Assembly: GCA_025965475.1 (NCBI GenBank)
Contig: JAOPWV010000033.1
Span: forward strand, 1-43,593
DNA length: 43,593 nucleotides
Direction of reading: 5' to 3'
DNA from: Frankiales bacterium
GTDB lineage: Bacteria > Actinomycetota > Actinomycetes > Mycobacteriales > SCTD01
Below the pieces are notes generated by a model. It was not told the origin of the DNA. It did no database searches and saw only the letters and a list, made by a program, of their open reading frames with translations. A program made the translations under genes and the position numbers. Within the stretch, counting starts at the first letter, position 1; the number at the start of each line of letters is the position of its first letter. Shown here piece by piece: positions 19,087 to 26,470 of the stretch.

Positions 19087-20004
19087 ATGACGGTGATGCC
19101 CTCAGGCCAGCAGGTCGGGATCTCACACGGTAAGCAGCACGCCACCGTGGTGGAGGCGGGGGGCGGGCTGCGCACCTACGACATCGGGCAGCGACCGGTG
19201 CTCGACGGCTACGCGGCGCACGAGATGGTCACCGCGGCCCGGGGCCAGCCGCTGGTCCCGTGGCCGAACCGGCTGCACGGCGGGGCCTACACGTGGGACG
19301 GCCAGGCGCACCAGGTGCCGCTGGACGAGCCGGAGAAGGGCAACGCGCTGCACGGTCTGACGCGCTACCGCAACTGGGTCGCCACCGACCAGTCCGCCTC
19401 CGCGGTCACCATGAAGCTGCGGCTGCACCCCTCGCCGGCGTACCCGTTCACGCTGGACCTGGCCGTCCGCTACGCGCTCGGTGACGAGGGGCTGCTGGTC
19501 GAGACCACCGCCACGAACGTCGGACCCACGGCCGCGCCGTACGCCCAGGGCGCCCACCCGTACCTCACGGTCGGCGGGCTGGTCGACGACGCGGTGCTGA
19601 CCATCCCGGCCCAGACCTGGTTGCCGACCGACGAGAACCAGATCCCGACCGGGCGGGAGGCGGTGAAGGGGACGGCGTACGACTTCCGCGAGCCGCGCAA
19701 GATCGGCGAACTGCCGATCGACTACGCGTTCACGGACCTGCTGCGCGGCCCGGACGGGCTGGCCCGGGTCCGGCTGGAGTCCGCCCAGTCGCCCGACCAG
19801 GCGGTCGAGGTGTGGCTCGACGAGGGCTATCCCTACCTCGAGATCTTCACGGGGGACACCGTGCCGGACGTGGACCGTCGACGGCACGGCCTCGGCGTCG
19901 AGCCGATGACCGCCCCGCCGAACGCCTTCGTGACGGCTCAGGACCTGATCCGGCTCGAGCCGCACGAGACGGTCACCCGTCGCTGGGGCATCCAGGCCGG
20001 TTGA
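19087..20004 (+). CDS. Aldose 1-epimerase family protein
   Basis: LVPWPNRLHGGAYTWDGQAHQVPLDEPEKGNALHGLTRYRNW; GAHPYLTVG. Confidence 0.9.
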   Translation: MTVMPSGQQVGISHGKQHATVVEAGGGLRTYDIGQRPVLDGYAAHEMVTAARGQPLVPWPNRLHGGAYTWDGQAHQVPLDEPEKGNALHGLTRYRNWVATDQSASAVTMKLRLHPSPAYPFTLDLAVRYALGDEGLLVETTATNVGPTAAPYAQGAHPYLTVGGLVDDAVLTIPAQTWLPTDENQIPTGREAVKGTAYDFREPRKIGELPIDYAFTDLLRGPDGLARVRLESAQSPDQAVEVWLDEGYPYLEIFTGDTVPDVDRRRHGLGVEPMTAPPNAFVTAQDLIRLEPHETVTRRWGIQAG

Positions 20005-20051
20005 TCCGTGTCGTTCCGTCCGATCTGCAGCGGTTGGGCGGCTTCCTGCAT

Positions 20052-20057
20052 TAGCGT
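20052..20057 (+). promoter_or_regulatory. -10 element (TAGCGT) of a leaderless transcript for the mau-like operon
   Basis: Exactly 7 nt upstream of ATG 20065; no SD present; same hexamer as on the minus strand before ATG 10109. Confidence 0.5.
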
Positions 20058-20064
20058 CCCCTAC

Positions 20065-20595
20065 ATGCCAGCTGTCGCCGCGCCGTACCTCGCGGCGGCG
20101 CTGCTGCTCGTCGTCGCGGGCCTCGCCAAGACCCGCGACCCGCTCTCACTCGTGCGCGCCCTGCGGGCCGCCGGGCTGCGCGTGCGGGCCCCGCTCCTGT
20201 CCCGGTTCGTGCGGGTGGCCGCCGCAGCCGAAGCGCTCCTCGGATTCGTGGCGATCTGCCGGCCGGGCGGTCTGGTGGCGCTGGCCGTGGCCGCGTCGTA
20301 CGCCGGGTTCACCGCGTTCGTGATCCGCGCGATGCGCACCGGCAGCCCGCTCGCCTCGTGCGGCTGCTTCGGCAAGGCGGACACCCCGCCGACCGGCACC
20401 CACGCGGTCGTCACGGCCGTCCTCGCGGTGATCGCCCTCCTCGCCGCAACCCAGCCCGCCGGCCTGCTGCCCGAGCTCCTGGTGCATCAGCCGTGGGCCG
20501 GGCTGCCTCTGCTTGTCGTGACCGCCGTCCTCGGCTACCTCACCTACCTGTCCCTCGCCCTGCTCCCCCTGCTTTCCCGGCGGGCCGCTCGATGA
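20065..20595 (+). CDS. MauE/DoxX-family redox-associated membrane protein
   Basis: Four or more TM helices and SCGCFGKAD motif, characteristic of MauE-type proteins. Confidence 0.8.
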   Translation: MPAVAAPYLAAALLLVVAGLAKTRDPLSLVRALRAAGLRVRAPLLSRFVRVAAAAEALLGFVAICRPGGLVALAVAASYAGFTAFVIRAMRTGSPLASCGCFGKADTPPTGTHAVVTAVLAVIALLAATQPAGLLPELLVHQPWAGLPLLVVTAVLGYLTYLSLALLPLLSRRAAR

Positions 20596-21224
20596 CCGCC
20601 CTCGTGGTGGGCCTGGCGCTGGCCGTCCTGATCCTCGGGGTTCTCGTGGCCGGGTTGCTGCGCAGCCATGCGGAGATCCTCAAGGCCCTGCACGAGCTGG
20701 GCGCCGGCCTGGAGCTGGACCGCACCGGGGATGGTCCGGGTCCGGTCCCCGTGACGATCGACGGCGTCATACCGCCCCGTCCGGCGGACGCCGCGGCCCC
20801 CGACACCCTGTCCGGGAGCACGCTGGACGGGGAGGCTGTGGCGTACTCGCTGCGCGGGGCCCCGACGCTGCTCGCCTTCCTCTCGTCGGGCTGCACCACC
20901 TGCCAGACCTTCTGGTCGGTTTTCCGCAAGGGCATCCCCGCGGTGCCGGCCGGCGCCCAGGTGCTCGTCGTCGTCCGCGACCTCGCCGAGGAGAGCGAGA
21001 GCGCGCTGCGCGAACGCGCACCGCGCGACGTACCGCTCGTCGTCTCGACCCAGGTCTGGGACACCCTCGACGTCCCCGGCTCCCCGTACTTCGTCCTGGT
21101 GCAGGACGGCCGGGTCGTCGGCGAGGGCTCCGGCGCCAGCTGGCCGCAGGTCGTCGACCTGCTCGGGCAGGCGCACGCGGACGACCGGCTGCGCTCGGCC
21201 CGGGCGCTGACCGAGAGCTCATGA
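20592..21224 (+). CDS. MauD/TlpA-like membrane-anchored thioredoxin-fold protein
   Basis: N-terminal TM, LLAFLSSGCTTCQTFW (CxxC), VPGSPYFVLVQDGRVVGEG (cis-Pro); ATGA overlap with MauE gene. Confidence 0.85.
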   Translation: MTALVVGLALAVLILGVLVAGLLRSHAEILKALHELGAGLELDRTGDGPGPVPVTIDGVIPPRPADAAAPDTLSGSTLDGEAVAYSLRGAPTLLAFLSSGCTTCQTFWSVFRKGIPAVPAGAQVLVVVRDLAEESESALRERAPRDVPLVVSTQVWDTLDVPGSPYFVLVQDGRVVGEGSGASWPQVVDLLGQAHADDRLRSARALTESS

Positions 21225-21289
21225 TTCTGCTCCTGACCGGCCTCGCCGTAGCGGCGACGGCTGCCCTGCGCGCGACCTGGTCCCCTTGA
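21221..21289 (+). CDS. Putative 22-aa single-TM micropeptide MILLLTGLAVAATAALRATWSP
   Basis: ATGA overlap with MauD-like stop; fills the gap exactly before the next gene; not in the supplied ORF list. Confidence 0.5.
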   Translation: MILLLTGLAVAATAALRATWSP

Positions 21290-21298
21290 GGTGAATCG

Positions 21299-21877
21299 AT
21301 GCTGACGAGCATCAGCCCGCTAGGTGAGCGGGCCCGAGGCAACCGCTGGACGATCACGGCGACGGCGTACGTCGTCGGCTCCGTCCTGGGCGGGGCGACG
21401 GTCGGCGGGCTGCTCGGCCTGCTCGGGGACGTGCTGCTCCCCCGGGATGCGCCCGTCCTGCTGCTGGCCGCGGTGGTCTGCCTGCTCGCCGCCCTCGCCG
21501 ACCTGGCCGGGCTCCTGCCCCACGGCCGGCGGCAGGTCGACGAGGCCTGGCTGGACCGGTACCGCGGCTGGGTCTACGGCGTCGGCTACGGCTACCAGCT
21601 GGGCCTGGGCGTCGTGACGATCGTGACCAGCGCCGCGACGTACGCCGTCGTCGCCCTGTGTGCGCTGACCGGCAGCCTGGCAGGCGGGCTGGCGGTGGGC
21701 GCCACCTTCGGGCTGGTCCGCGCCCTCCCGCTGCTCGGGCTGCGCACGGCGACGAGTCCCGGCGCGCTGCACGTACTGGCCGCCCGGCTCGAGCGGTTCG
21801 GCGCCGCCGCCACGCGTACGACGGCCGGCCTCCTCGCCATGGCCTCGGCCGTCCTGCTGCTCGGGGCGACGACATGA
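21299..21877 (+). CDS. Polytopic membrane protein, possibly MauF/DsbD-like
   Basis: Five to six predicted TM helices, GYGYQLGLGVVTIVTSAATYAVVALCALTGSLAGGLAVGATFGLVRALPLL; operon position; SD gaggtga. Confidence 0.65.
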   Translation: MLTSISPLGERARGNRWTITATAYVVGSVLGGATVGGLLGLLGDVLLPRDAPVLLLAAVVCLLAALADLAGLLPHGRRQVDEAWLDRYRGWVYGVGYGYQLGLGVVTIVTSAATYAVVALCALTGSLAGGLAVGATFGLVRALPLLGLRTATSPGALHVLAARLERFGAAATRTTAGLLAMASAVLLLGATT

Positions 21878-22329
21878 CGCTCGTCGCCGGGGGCCTGAGC
21901 CTGGAGCTGCCGCCCGGGTGGCAGGCCAGGATCCGCCGGCAGCCGCCGTCGCAGCCCGGGCACAAGGGCAACGTGCTGCTGCACGCGGCCTCCGTCGCGC
22001 TGCCCGCGAGCCGAGGCGACTTCGGCAGCGGCGTCGTCGAGACCCTGGGCCCGGACGACGCCTTCGTGGCGATGTTCGAGTACGACCCGCGGGACGACGA
22101 CAAGGTGCTGTTCGTCGCCCAGCGGCTGCCCGTCCCGCGGCCCTCGGACTTCTCCCCCGCCGTCCTGCAGCGCACGATCCGTGGCGGCACCGGAGCCCAG
22201 TGGTTCTTCTCCCTCGCCGGCCGGCCGTTCTCGCTCTACGCCGTGCTCGGCAGTCACGGCCGGCGGGCACCGGGCGCGACGAAGGTGGCCGCCCTCCTGC
22301 GCGGCCTGCAGATCGGGAGGGACGCATGA
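21874..22329 (+). CDS. Hypothetical protein of the mau-like operon (151 aa)
   Basis: ATGA overlap on both sides; MTLVAGGLSLELPPGWQARIRR...; start chosen inside the longer ORF 21658..22329. Confidence 0.75.
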   Translation: MTLVAGGLSLELPPGWQARIRRQPPSQPGHKGNVLLHAASVALPASRGDFGSGVVETLGPDDAFVAMFEYDPRDDDKVLFVAQRLPVPRPSDFSPAVLQRTIRGGTGAQWFFSLAGRPFSLYAVLGSHGRRAPGATKVAALLRGLQIGRDA

Positions 22330-23813
22330 CGACGACCACCGAGGCACTCGCCGCCCTGGGCACCCGCTACACCCCCAAGGCATCGATGGCCCAGCGGCTG
22401 TCCGACGCCGCGACCGGGTGGCTCGAGCGCCGGACCTCGCGGCGCGGGTTCCTGGTGCGCGCCGGGGTCGTCGGCAGCGCGCTCGCCGTCGACTCGGTGG
22501 GCTTCGTGCTCAAGCCCGGCACGGCGTACGCCGCGGTCTGCGGCCCGGGATCGAGCTGCTCGTCGGGATGGACGGTCTTCTGCGCCACCATCAACAACGG
22601 GGTGAACGCCTGCCCGCCCGGGTCCATCGCGGCCGGCTGGTGGAAGGCCGACGGTGCCTCGTCGTGCGGCGGCAAGGCGCGCTACATCATCGACTGCAAC
22701 GCGACCTGCTCACGCTGCGGCGGAGGCGGCGGCTCGGGCATCTGCTCGCCGTCCTGCTGGTCCTGCAACTGCGGGTGCGGGCCGAGCTCGTCCTGCGACC
22801 AGCGCAAGAGCTGCTGCAACGCCTTCCGGTACGGCCAGTGCCACCAGGACGTCGCGCAGGTCGGCGGCGTGCACTGCCGCGTCGTGTCGTGCACCCCGCC
22901 GTGGAAGTGGGAGAAGTGCTCCACGGCCCCGGCCACGGACAACAACACCCGCGACCACTCGTCCGCCCAGCTGCCCGCCGGATTCACGGCGATCTCCGCC
23001 CGCTACATCGCGCTGGGCGAGAACGGCTCACCGCTCGGCGCCACCGTGTACGGCGAGGTCGCCGTGGCCGGCGGGCGCGCGCAGCGCTACCAGTTCGGCC
23101 GGATCTCGAGGAGCACCGCCAGCGGCGTCTTCGAGACGCTCGGCGAGGTGAGCAAGCGGTACGTCGCCACCGGGGCCGAAGGCGGGCCGCTCGGCTTCCC
23201 GGTCACCGGCACGCGGATCACCAAGGACGGCCAGGGTCGCGTCAACGGCTTCCAGCGCGGCCGGATCAGCTGGCACCCCGGGCTCGGCGCCCATGTGCTG
23301 ACCGGGGCGATCGCCCAGCGGTACGGCGCCCTCGGCGGTGAGGACGGGCCGCTCGGGTTCCCGGTGACGGACTCGCTCGCGGTACCCGGCGGGCAGACCG
23401 CCCGGTTCCAGCGCGCACGGATCTCGCAGCGGACCGGCGGGGCGGCATACACCACGCTCACGGTCCTGGCCGACGCCTACGACCGCTCCGGCGCCGAGAA
23501 GGGCCCGATGGGCTTCCCGGTGTCCGACGAGGAGCACGTGCTCACCGACGGGCGGGTCAGCCGCTTCGAGCACGGGCGGGTGTCGTTCAGCCCGTCGACC
23601 GGCGCCTTCTGGATGTCGCGCGAGATCGCCGCCAAGTACATCGAGGTGGGCGCCGAGAGCTCCTCACTCGGCTTCCCGGTCACCGACGAGACGCTGACGC
23701 GCATGTGGCCGTGGCACTCCGCGGCCAACCCGACGGTCCGGATGGTGCGGTTCCAGCACGGGTCGATCACCTACGACCCGCGCACCAGGTCGGCCACGGT
23801 CCAGCAGGGTTAG
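22326..23813 (+). CDS. Tat-exported methylamine dehydrogenase light-chain-like domain fused to LGFP repeats
   Basis: SRRGFLVRAG Tat motif; Cys-rich domain FCATINNGVNACPPGSIAAGWWKADGASSCGGKARYIIDCNATC...RYGQCHQ...VHCRVVSC like MADH beta subunit; five repeats such as YVATGAEGGPLGFPVTGTR, YGALGGEDGPLGFPVTDSL. Confidence 0.8.
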   Translation: MTTTTEALAALGTRYTPKASMAQRLSDAATGWLERRTSRRGFLVRAGVVGSALAVDSVGFVLKPGTAYAAVCGPGSSCSSGWTVFCATINNGVNACPPGSIAAGWWKADGASSCGGKARYIIDCNATCSRCGGGGGSGICSPSCWSCNCGCGPSSSCDQRKSCCNAFRYGQCHQDVAQVGGVHCRVVSCTPPWKWEKCSTAPATDNNTRDHSSAQLPAGFTAISARYIALGENGSPLGATVYGEVAVAGGRAQRYQFGRISRSTASGVFETLGEVSKRYVATGAEGGPLGFPVTGTRITKDGQGRVNGFQRGRISWHPGLGAHVLTGAIAQRYGALGGEDGPLGFPVTDSLAVPGGQTARFQRARISQRTGGAAYTTLTVLADAYDRSGAEKGPMGFPVSDEEHVLTDGRVSRFEHGRVSFSPSTGAFWMSREIAAKYIEVGAESSSLGFPVTDETLTRMWPWHSAANPTVRMVRFQHGSITYDPRTRSATVQQG

Positions 23814-23842
23814 ACCAGCAGGGCTAGACCAGCAGGGCTAGA
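23801..23842. repeat. Three tandem copies of a 14-bp unit CCAGCAGGGYTAGA across the 3' ends of two convergent genes
   Basis: ccagcagggttaga / ccagcagggctaga / ccagcagggctaga. Confidence 0.95.
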
Positions 23843-24302
23843 CGAACAGCAGCGACAGCGTCTCGGCCACGCACACCGGCTTGGCCAGGCCCTCGCCTTC
23901 GACCTCCACCTTCTGCGTGATCATCACGCCGAGCGGGTGCTCGGCCACGTCGGTCAGGGTGCTGAACGCCCGCACCCGGGTCGCGACCGGCAGCGGCGTC
24001 GGGAACCTGACCTTGTTGCTGCCGTAGTTGATCCCGCCCTGGAAGCCCTCCAGCGGCGGCATGAGCGCCCCGGCCAGGTGCGGCAGCAGCGACACGCTGA
24101 GGTACCCGTGGGCGATGGTCTGCCCGAACGGGCCGGTCCTGGCGCGCTCCTCGTCCACATGGATCCACTGGTGATCCTCGGTGGCATCCGCGAAGGCGTC
24201 CACCCTCGCCTGGTCCACGAGCAGCCAGTCCCCCGGACCACGCCGCTCACCGACCAGCGCCTGCAGCCTGTCGCCCGCCTTCGACAACCCCGACACGTCC
24301 AC
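23838..24302 (-). CDS. MaoC family dehydratase (hotdog fold); start uncertain (GTG 24302 or ATG 24362)
   Basis: VDAFADATEDHQWIHVDEERARTGPFGQTIAHGYLSVSLLPHL: MaoC hydratase signature. Confidence 0.88.
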   Translation of the reverse strand: MDVSGLSKAGDRLQALVGERRGPGDWLLVDQARVDAFADATEDHQWIHVDEERARTGPFGQTIAHGYLSVSLLPHLAGALMPPLEGFQGGINYGSNKVRFPTPLPVATRVRAFSTLTDVAEHPLGVMITQKVEVEGEGLAKPVCVAETLSLLFV

Positions 24303-24493
24303 TCCCGTCGCTCGACATCTCAGCTCACCGCCATCCTTGCCGATCACGTGTAAGCTCCTCATCAGCAGCCCGCCCAGCGGCTGCCCGGTGATTCCCCCCG
24401 GATCCCTTCGCCCGGCGCACGACGCGCCGCAGGCTTCGAAAATGCCACGCCAGGGAAGCAGTAGTACGGCGTTCGGCACCAGAGAGGAACATC

Positions 24494-24523
24494 ATGAACG
24501 ACTTCGGTCCCTGGGACGACTGA
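24494..24523 (+). CDS. Candidate 9-aa leader peptide MNDFGPWDD
   Basis: ATG preceded by GAGAGG at 6-nt spacing; TGA stop followed 18 nt later by a strong stem-loop; upstream of an RNA methyltransferase. Confidence 0.45.
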   Translation: MNDFGPWDD

Positions 24524-24541
24524 CCCCAGCACTCGCTCGAC

Positions 24542-24584
24542 ACGGCGGGCCGCACAGCAGGCAGAACCTGCGGCGGCCCGCCGT
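24542..24584 (+). terminator. Strong two-segment stem-loop between the 9-aa ORF and the RNA methyltransferase gene
   Basis: acggcgggccgc-aca-gcagg-cagaa-cctgc-g-gcggcccgccgt: 12 bp + 5 bp stems; no long T tract. Confidence 0.6.
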
Positions 24585-24609
24585 CGGCGTTCTCGGGCAC
24601 TCTGTACGC

Positions 24610-25269
24610 GTGACCGTGCTGCTCGAGGGCTTCCATGCGGTGAAGCACGCCCTGCGCTTCGCCCCTGATCTCGTCGAGGCCGTCCTCGTGCGCGACCTCG
24701 ACGAGGCCAGAGGGCTGGCCGGACGGCTCGCGCCGGACATCACCGAGCAGCTGCTCGGCCGGGCCGTGGTCGGCACCGTCGACCACCCCACCGGGGTGCG
24801 GGGTACGGCCCGGCGGCCGGTCGAGGACCGGTCCGTGCTTGCCCGGCGCGACACCCCGCTCGTGCTGCTCGACGACCCGCGACATCCCGGCAACGCCGGA
24901 GCGGTCGTCCGCGTCGCGGCGGCCGCCGGCGCCAGCGGGGTGGCCGTGACCGGCCGGCTCGACCCGTGGCACCCGGCGGTCCTGCGTGGCAGCGCAGGTC
25001 TGCACTACGCGCTGCCCGTCCTCGCCGTCGACGCCTCCGAGGTCAGCGGCCCCCTGCTCGTGCTCGATGCGGACGGGGACGACCTGACCACGGTCGGCGA
25101 CGACGCCGTGCTGGTGGTCGGCAGCGAGCGCGCCGGCGTCGGGCCGGAGTTGCGGGCCCGCGCTGACGGGGTGGTCCGACTGCCGATGCGCGACGGGGTC
25201 AGCAGCCTCAACCTGGCGACGGCCACCGCCGCCGTCCTCTACGCCTGGCGGCTCGGTCGTCCGGCGTGA
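24610..25269 (+). CDS. SpoU/TrmH family RNA 2'-O-methyltransferase
   Basis: LLDDPRHPGNAGAVVRVAAAAGASGVAVTG, LVVGSERAGVGPELRARADGVVRLPMRDGVSSLNLATATAAVLY (SPOUT motifs); GTG start. Confidence 0.92.
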   Translation: MTVLLEGFHAVKHALRFAPDLVEAVLVRDLDEARGLAGRLAPDITEQLLGRAVVGTVDHPTGVRGTARRPVEDRSVLARRDTPLVLLDDPRHPGNAGAVVRVAAAAGASGVAVTGRLDPWHPAVLRGSAGLHYALPVLAVDASEVSGPLLVLDADGDDLTTVGDDAVLVVGSERAGVGPELRARADGVVRLPMRDGVSSLNLATATAAVLYAWRLGRPA

Positions 25270-25278
25270 CGCAGGATG

Positions 25279-25321
25279 TGACCCAGGTCATGCCGAGAAC
25301 GGGAACTGTTCAACATTCAAC
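25279..25321. promoter_or_regulatory. Candidate operator region: TGACC-CA-GGTCA, GAAC-T-GTTC and GTTCAAC/ATTCAAC repeat
   Basis: Clustered dyads and a direct repeat in the DoxX gene upstream region. Confidence 0.35.
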
Positions 25322-25364
25322 CTCCTTGTAGCAGGCAGTCACCACGCGCCTACAGGGAGTCTTC

Positions 25365-25910
25365 ATGAACACCGGTCTGCTCATCCTCCGCCTCGTCTTC
25401 GGCCTGCTCCTCGTCGGCCACGGCAGTCAGAAGCTCTTCGGAAAGTTCGGCGGGTACGGCCTGACCGGCACCGGCGGCTGGTTCGCGTCGGTCGGCTTCC
25501 GCCCCGGCAAGCAGATGGCCTTCGTGGCCGGCGCAGCCGAGCTCGGCGGCGGCCTGCTGCTCGCGCTCGGGCTGCTCACCCCGCTTGCCGCGGCCATCAT
25601 CGTCGGCACGCTCGTCGTCGCCGCGTCCACGCACCTGCCGAAGGGCCTGTGGGCGTCCAACGGCGGCTACGAGATCCCGCTGCTGTTCGTGACGGCCGCG
25701 GCCGTGCTCGGCTTCACCGGCCCCGGCGCGTGGTCGCTCGACAACGCGCTCGGCATCCAGGACTGGTCCGGCACGACCGCCGGCATCATCGCCGTGGTCG
25801 TCGGCGTCCTCGGCGCACTGATCGTCGTGGGCCGGGCCCACGCCGCGCTGCGCAACGACGCCCCGGTCTACCCGACCGAGGCCGAGACCCGCGACGGCGC
25901 CACCGTCTGA
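25365..25910 (+). CDS. DoxX family membrane protein
   Basis: LLILRLVFGLLLVGHGSQKLFGKFGGYGLTGTGGWFASVGFRPGKQMAFVAGAAELGGGLLLALGLLTPLAA. Confidence 0.93.
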   Translation: MNTGLLILRLVFGLLLVGHGSQKLFGKFGGYGLTGTGGWFASVGFRPGKQMAFVAGAAELGGGLLLALGLLTPLAAAIIVGTLVVAASTHLPKGLWASNGGYEIPLLFVTAAAVLGFTGPGAWSLDNALGIQDWSGTTAGIIAVVVGVLGALIVVGRAHAALRNDAPVYPTEAETRDGATV

Positions 25911-25995
25911 CGCTCGGCGCCGCTCGACCCTCGGCGCCCTTCGACCCCGAGCCGCCCGTGGCCCGTTCCCGCACAGGGGACGGGCCACCGGCATG

Positions 25996-26391
25996 TCAGG
26001 GACGGCCGGCGGCGACCCGGTCGAGGATCTGCCGCTGGGCCTGGGCCGATCGGGCTGTCTCGGCGGCGAGCTGGGTGCGCAGCGCGGTGATCTGCGCCTG
26101 CGCGTCGGCCGCCCGGCGTGCCGCGAGAGCAGCCTCCCCCTCGACCCGGCTCCGGAGGGCGGTCAGGTCGGACTGCGCCGCCTCGGCCCGCCGCGTCTGC
26201 TCGGCGACCTGCGTCGTCATCTGCGTCGACACGGCGTCGAGGCGGTCGCCCAGGACGGCCTGCGTGGCGGCCACCGAACCGCCCACCACGACGGCCACCG
26301 CGAAGGCGCCGACGAGCGCGTAGGCCCAGGGCGCCGGCCGGCTGAACCGGACGCGCCCCGCCACACCCTGGGGAACTGCCATCGTGGACAT
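25996..26391 (-). CDS. Hypothetical protein with one TM helix and a long coiled coil
   Basis: AYALVGAFAVAVVVGGSVAATQAVLG followed by heptad-like Ala/Gln/Arg-rich segment; SD ggaggg. Confidence 0.65.
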   Translation of the reverse strand: MSTMAVPQGVAGRVRFSRPAPWAYALVGAFAVAVVVGGSVAATQAVLGDRLDAVSTQMTTQVAEQTRRAEAAQSDLTALRSRVEGEAALAARRAADAQAQITALRTQLAAETARSAQAQRQILDRVAAGRP

Positions 26392-26470
26392 GCGACCCTC
26401 CGCTGCTCGCCGATTCTCGTCGACCCAGACGGTAGGCGGTGCGCCCGCCCGCTCGGCGCAGCGACACCCG

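Noticed and set aside
20065-23813. Calling the locus a functional methylamine dehydrogenase operon
   Set aside because: No heavy chain, MauG or amicyanin visible, and one putative TTQ tryptophan position looks substituted.
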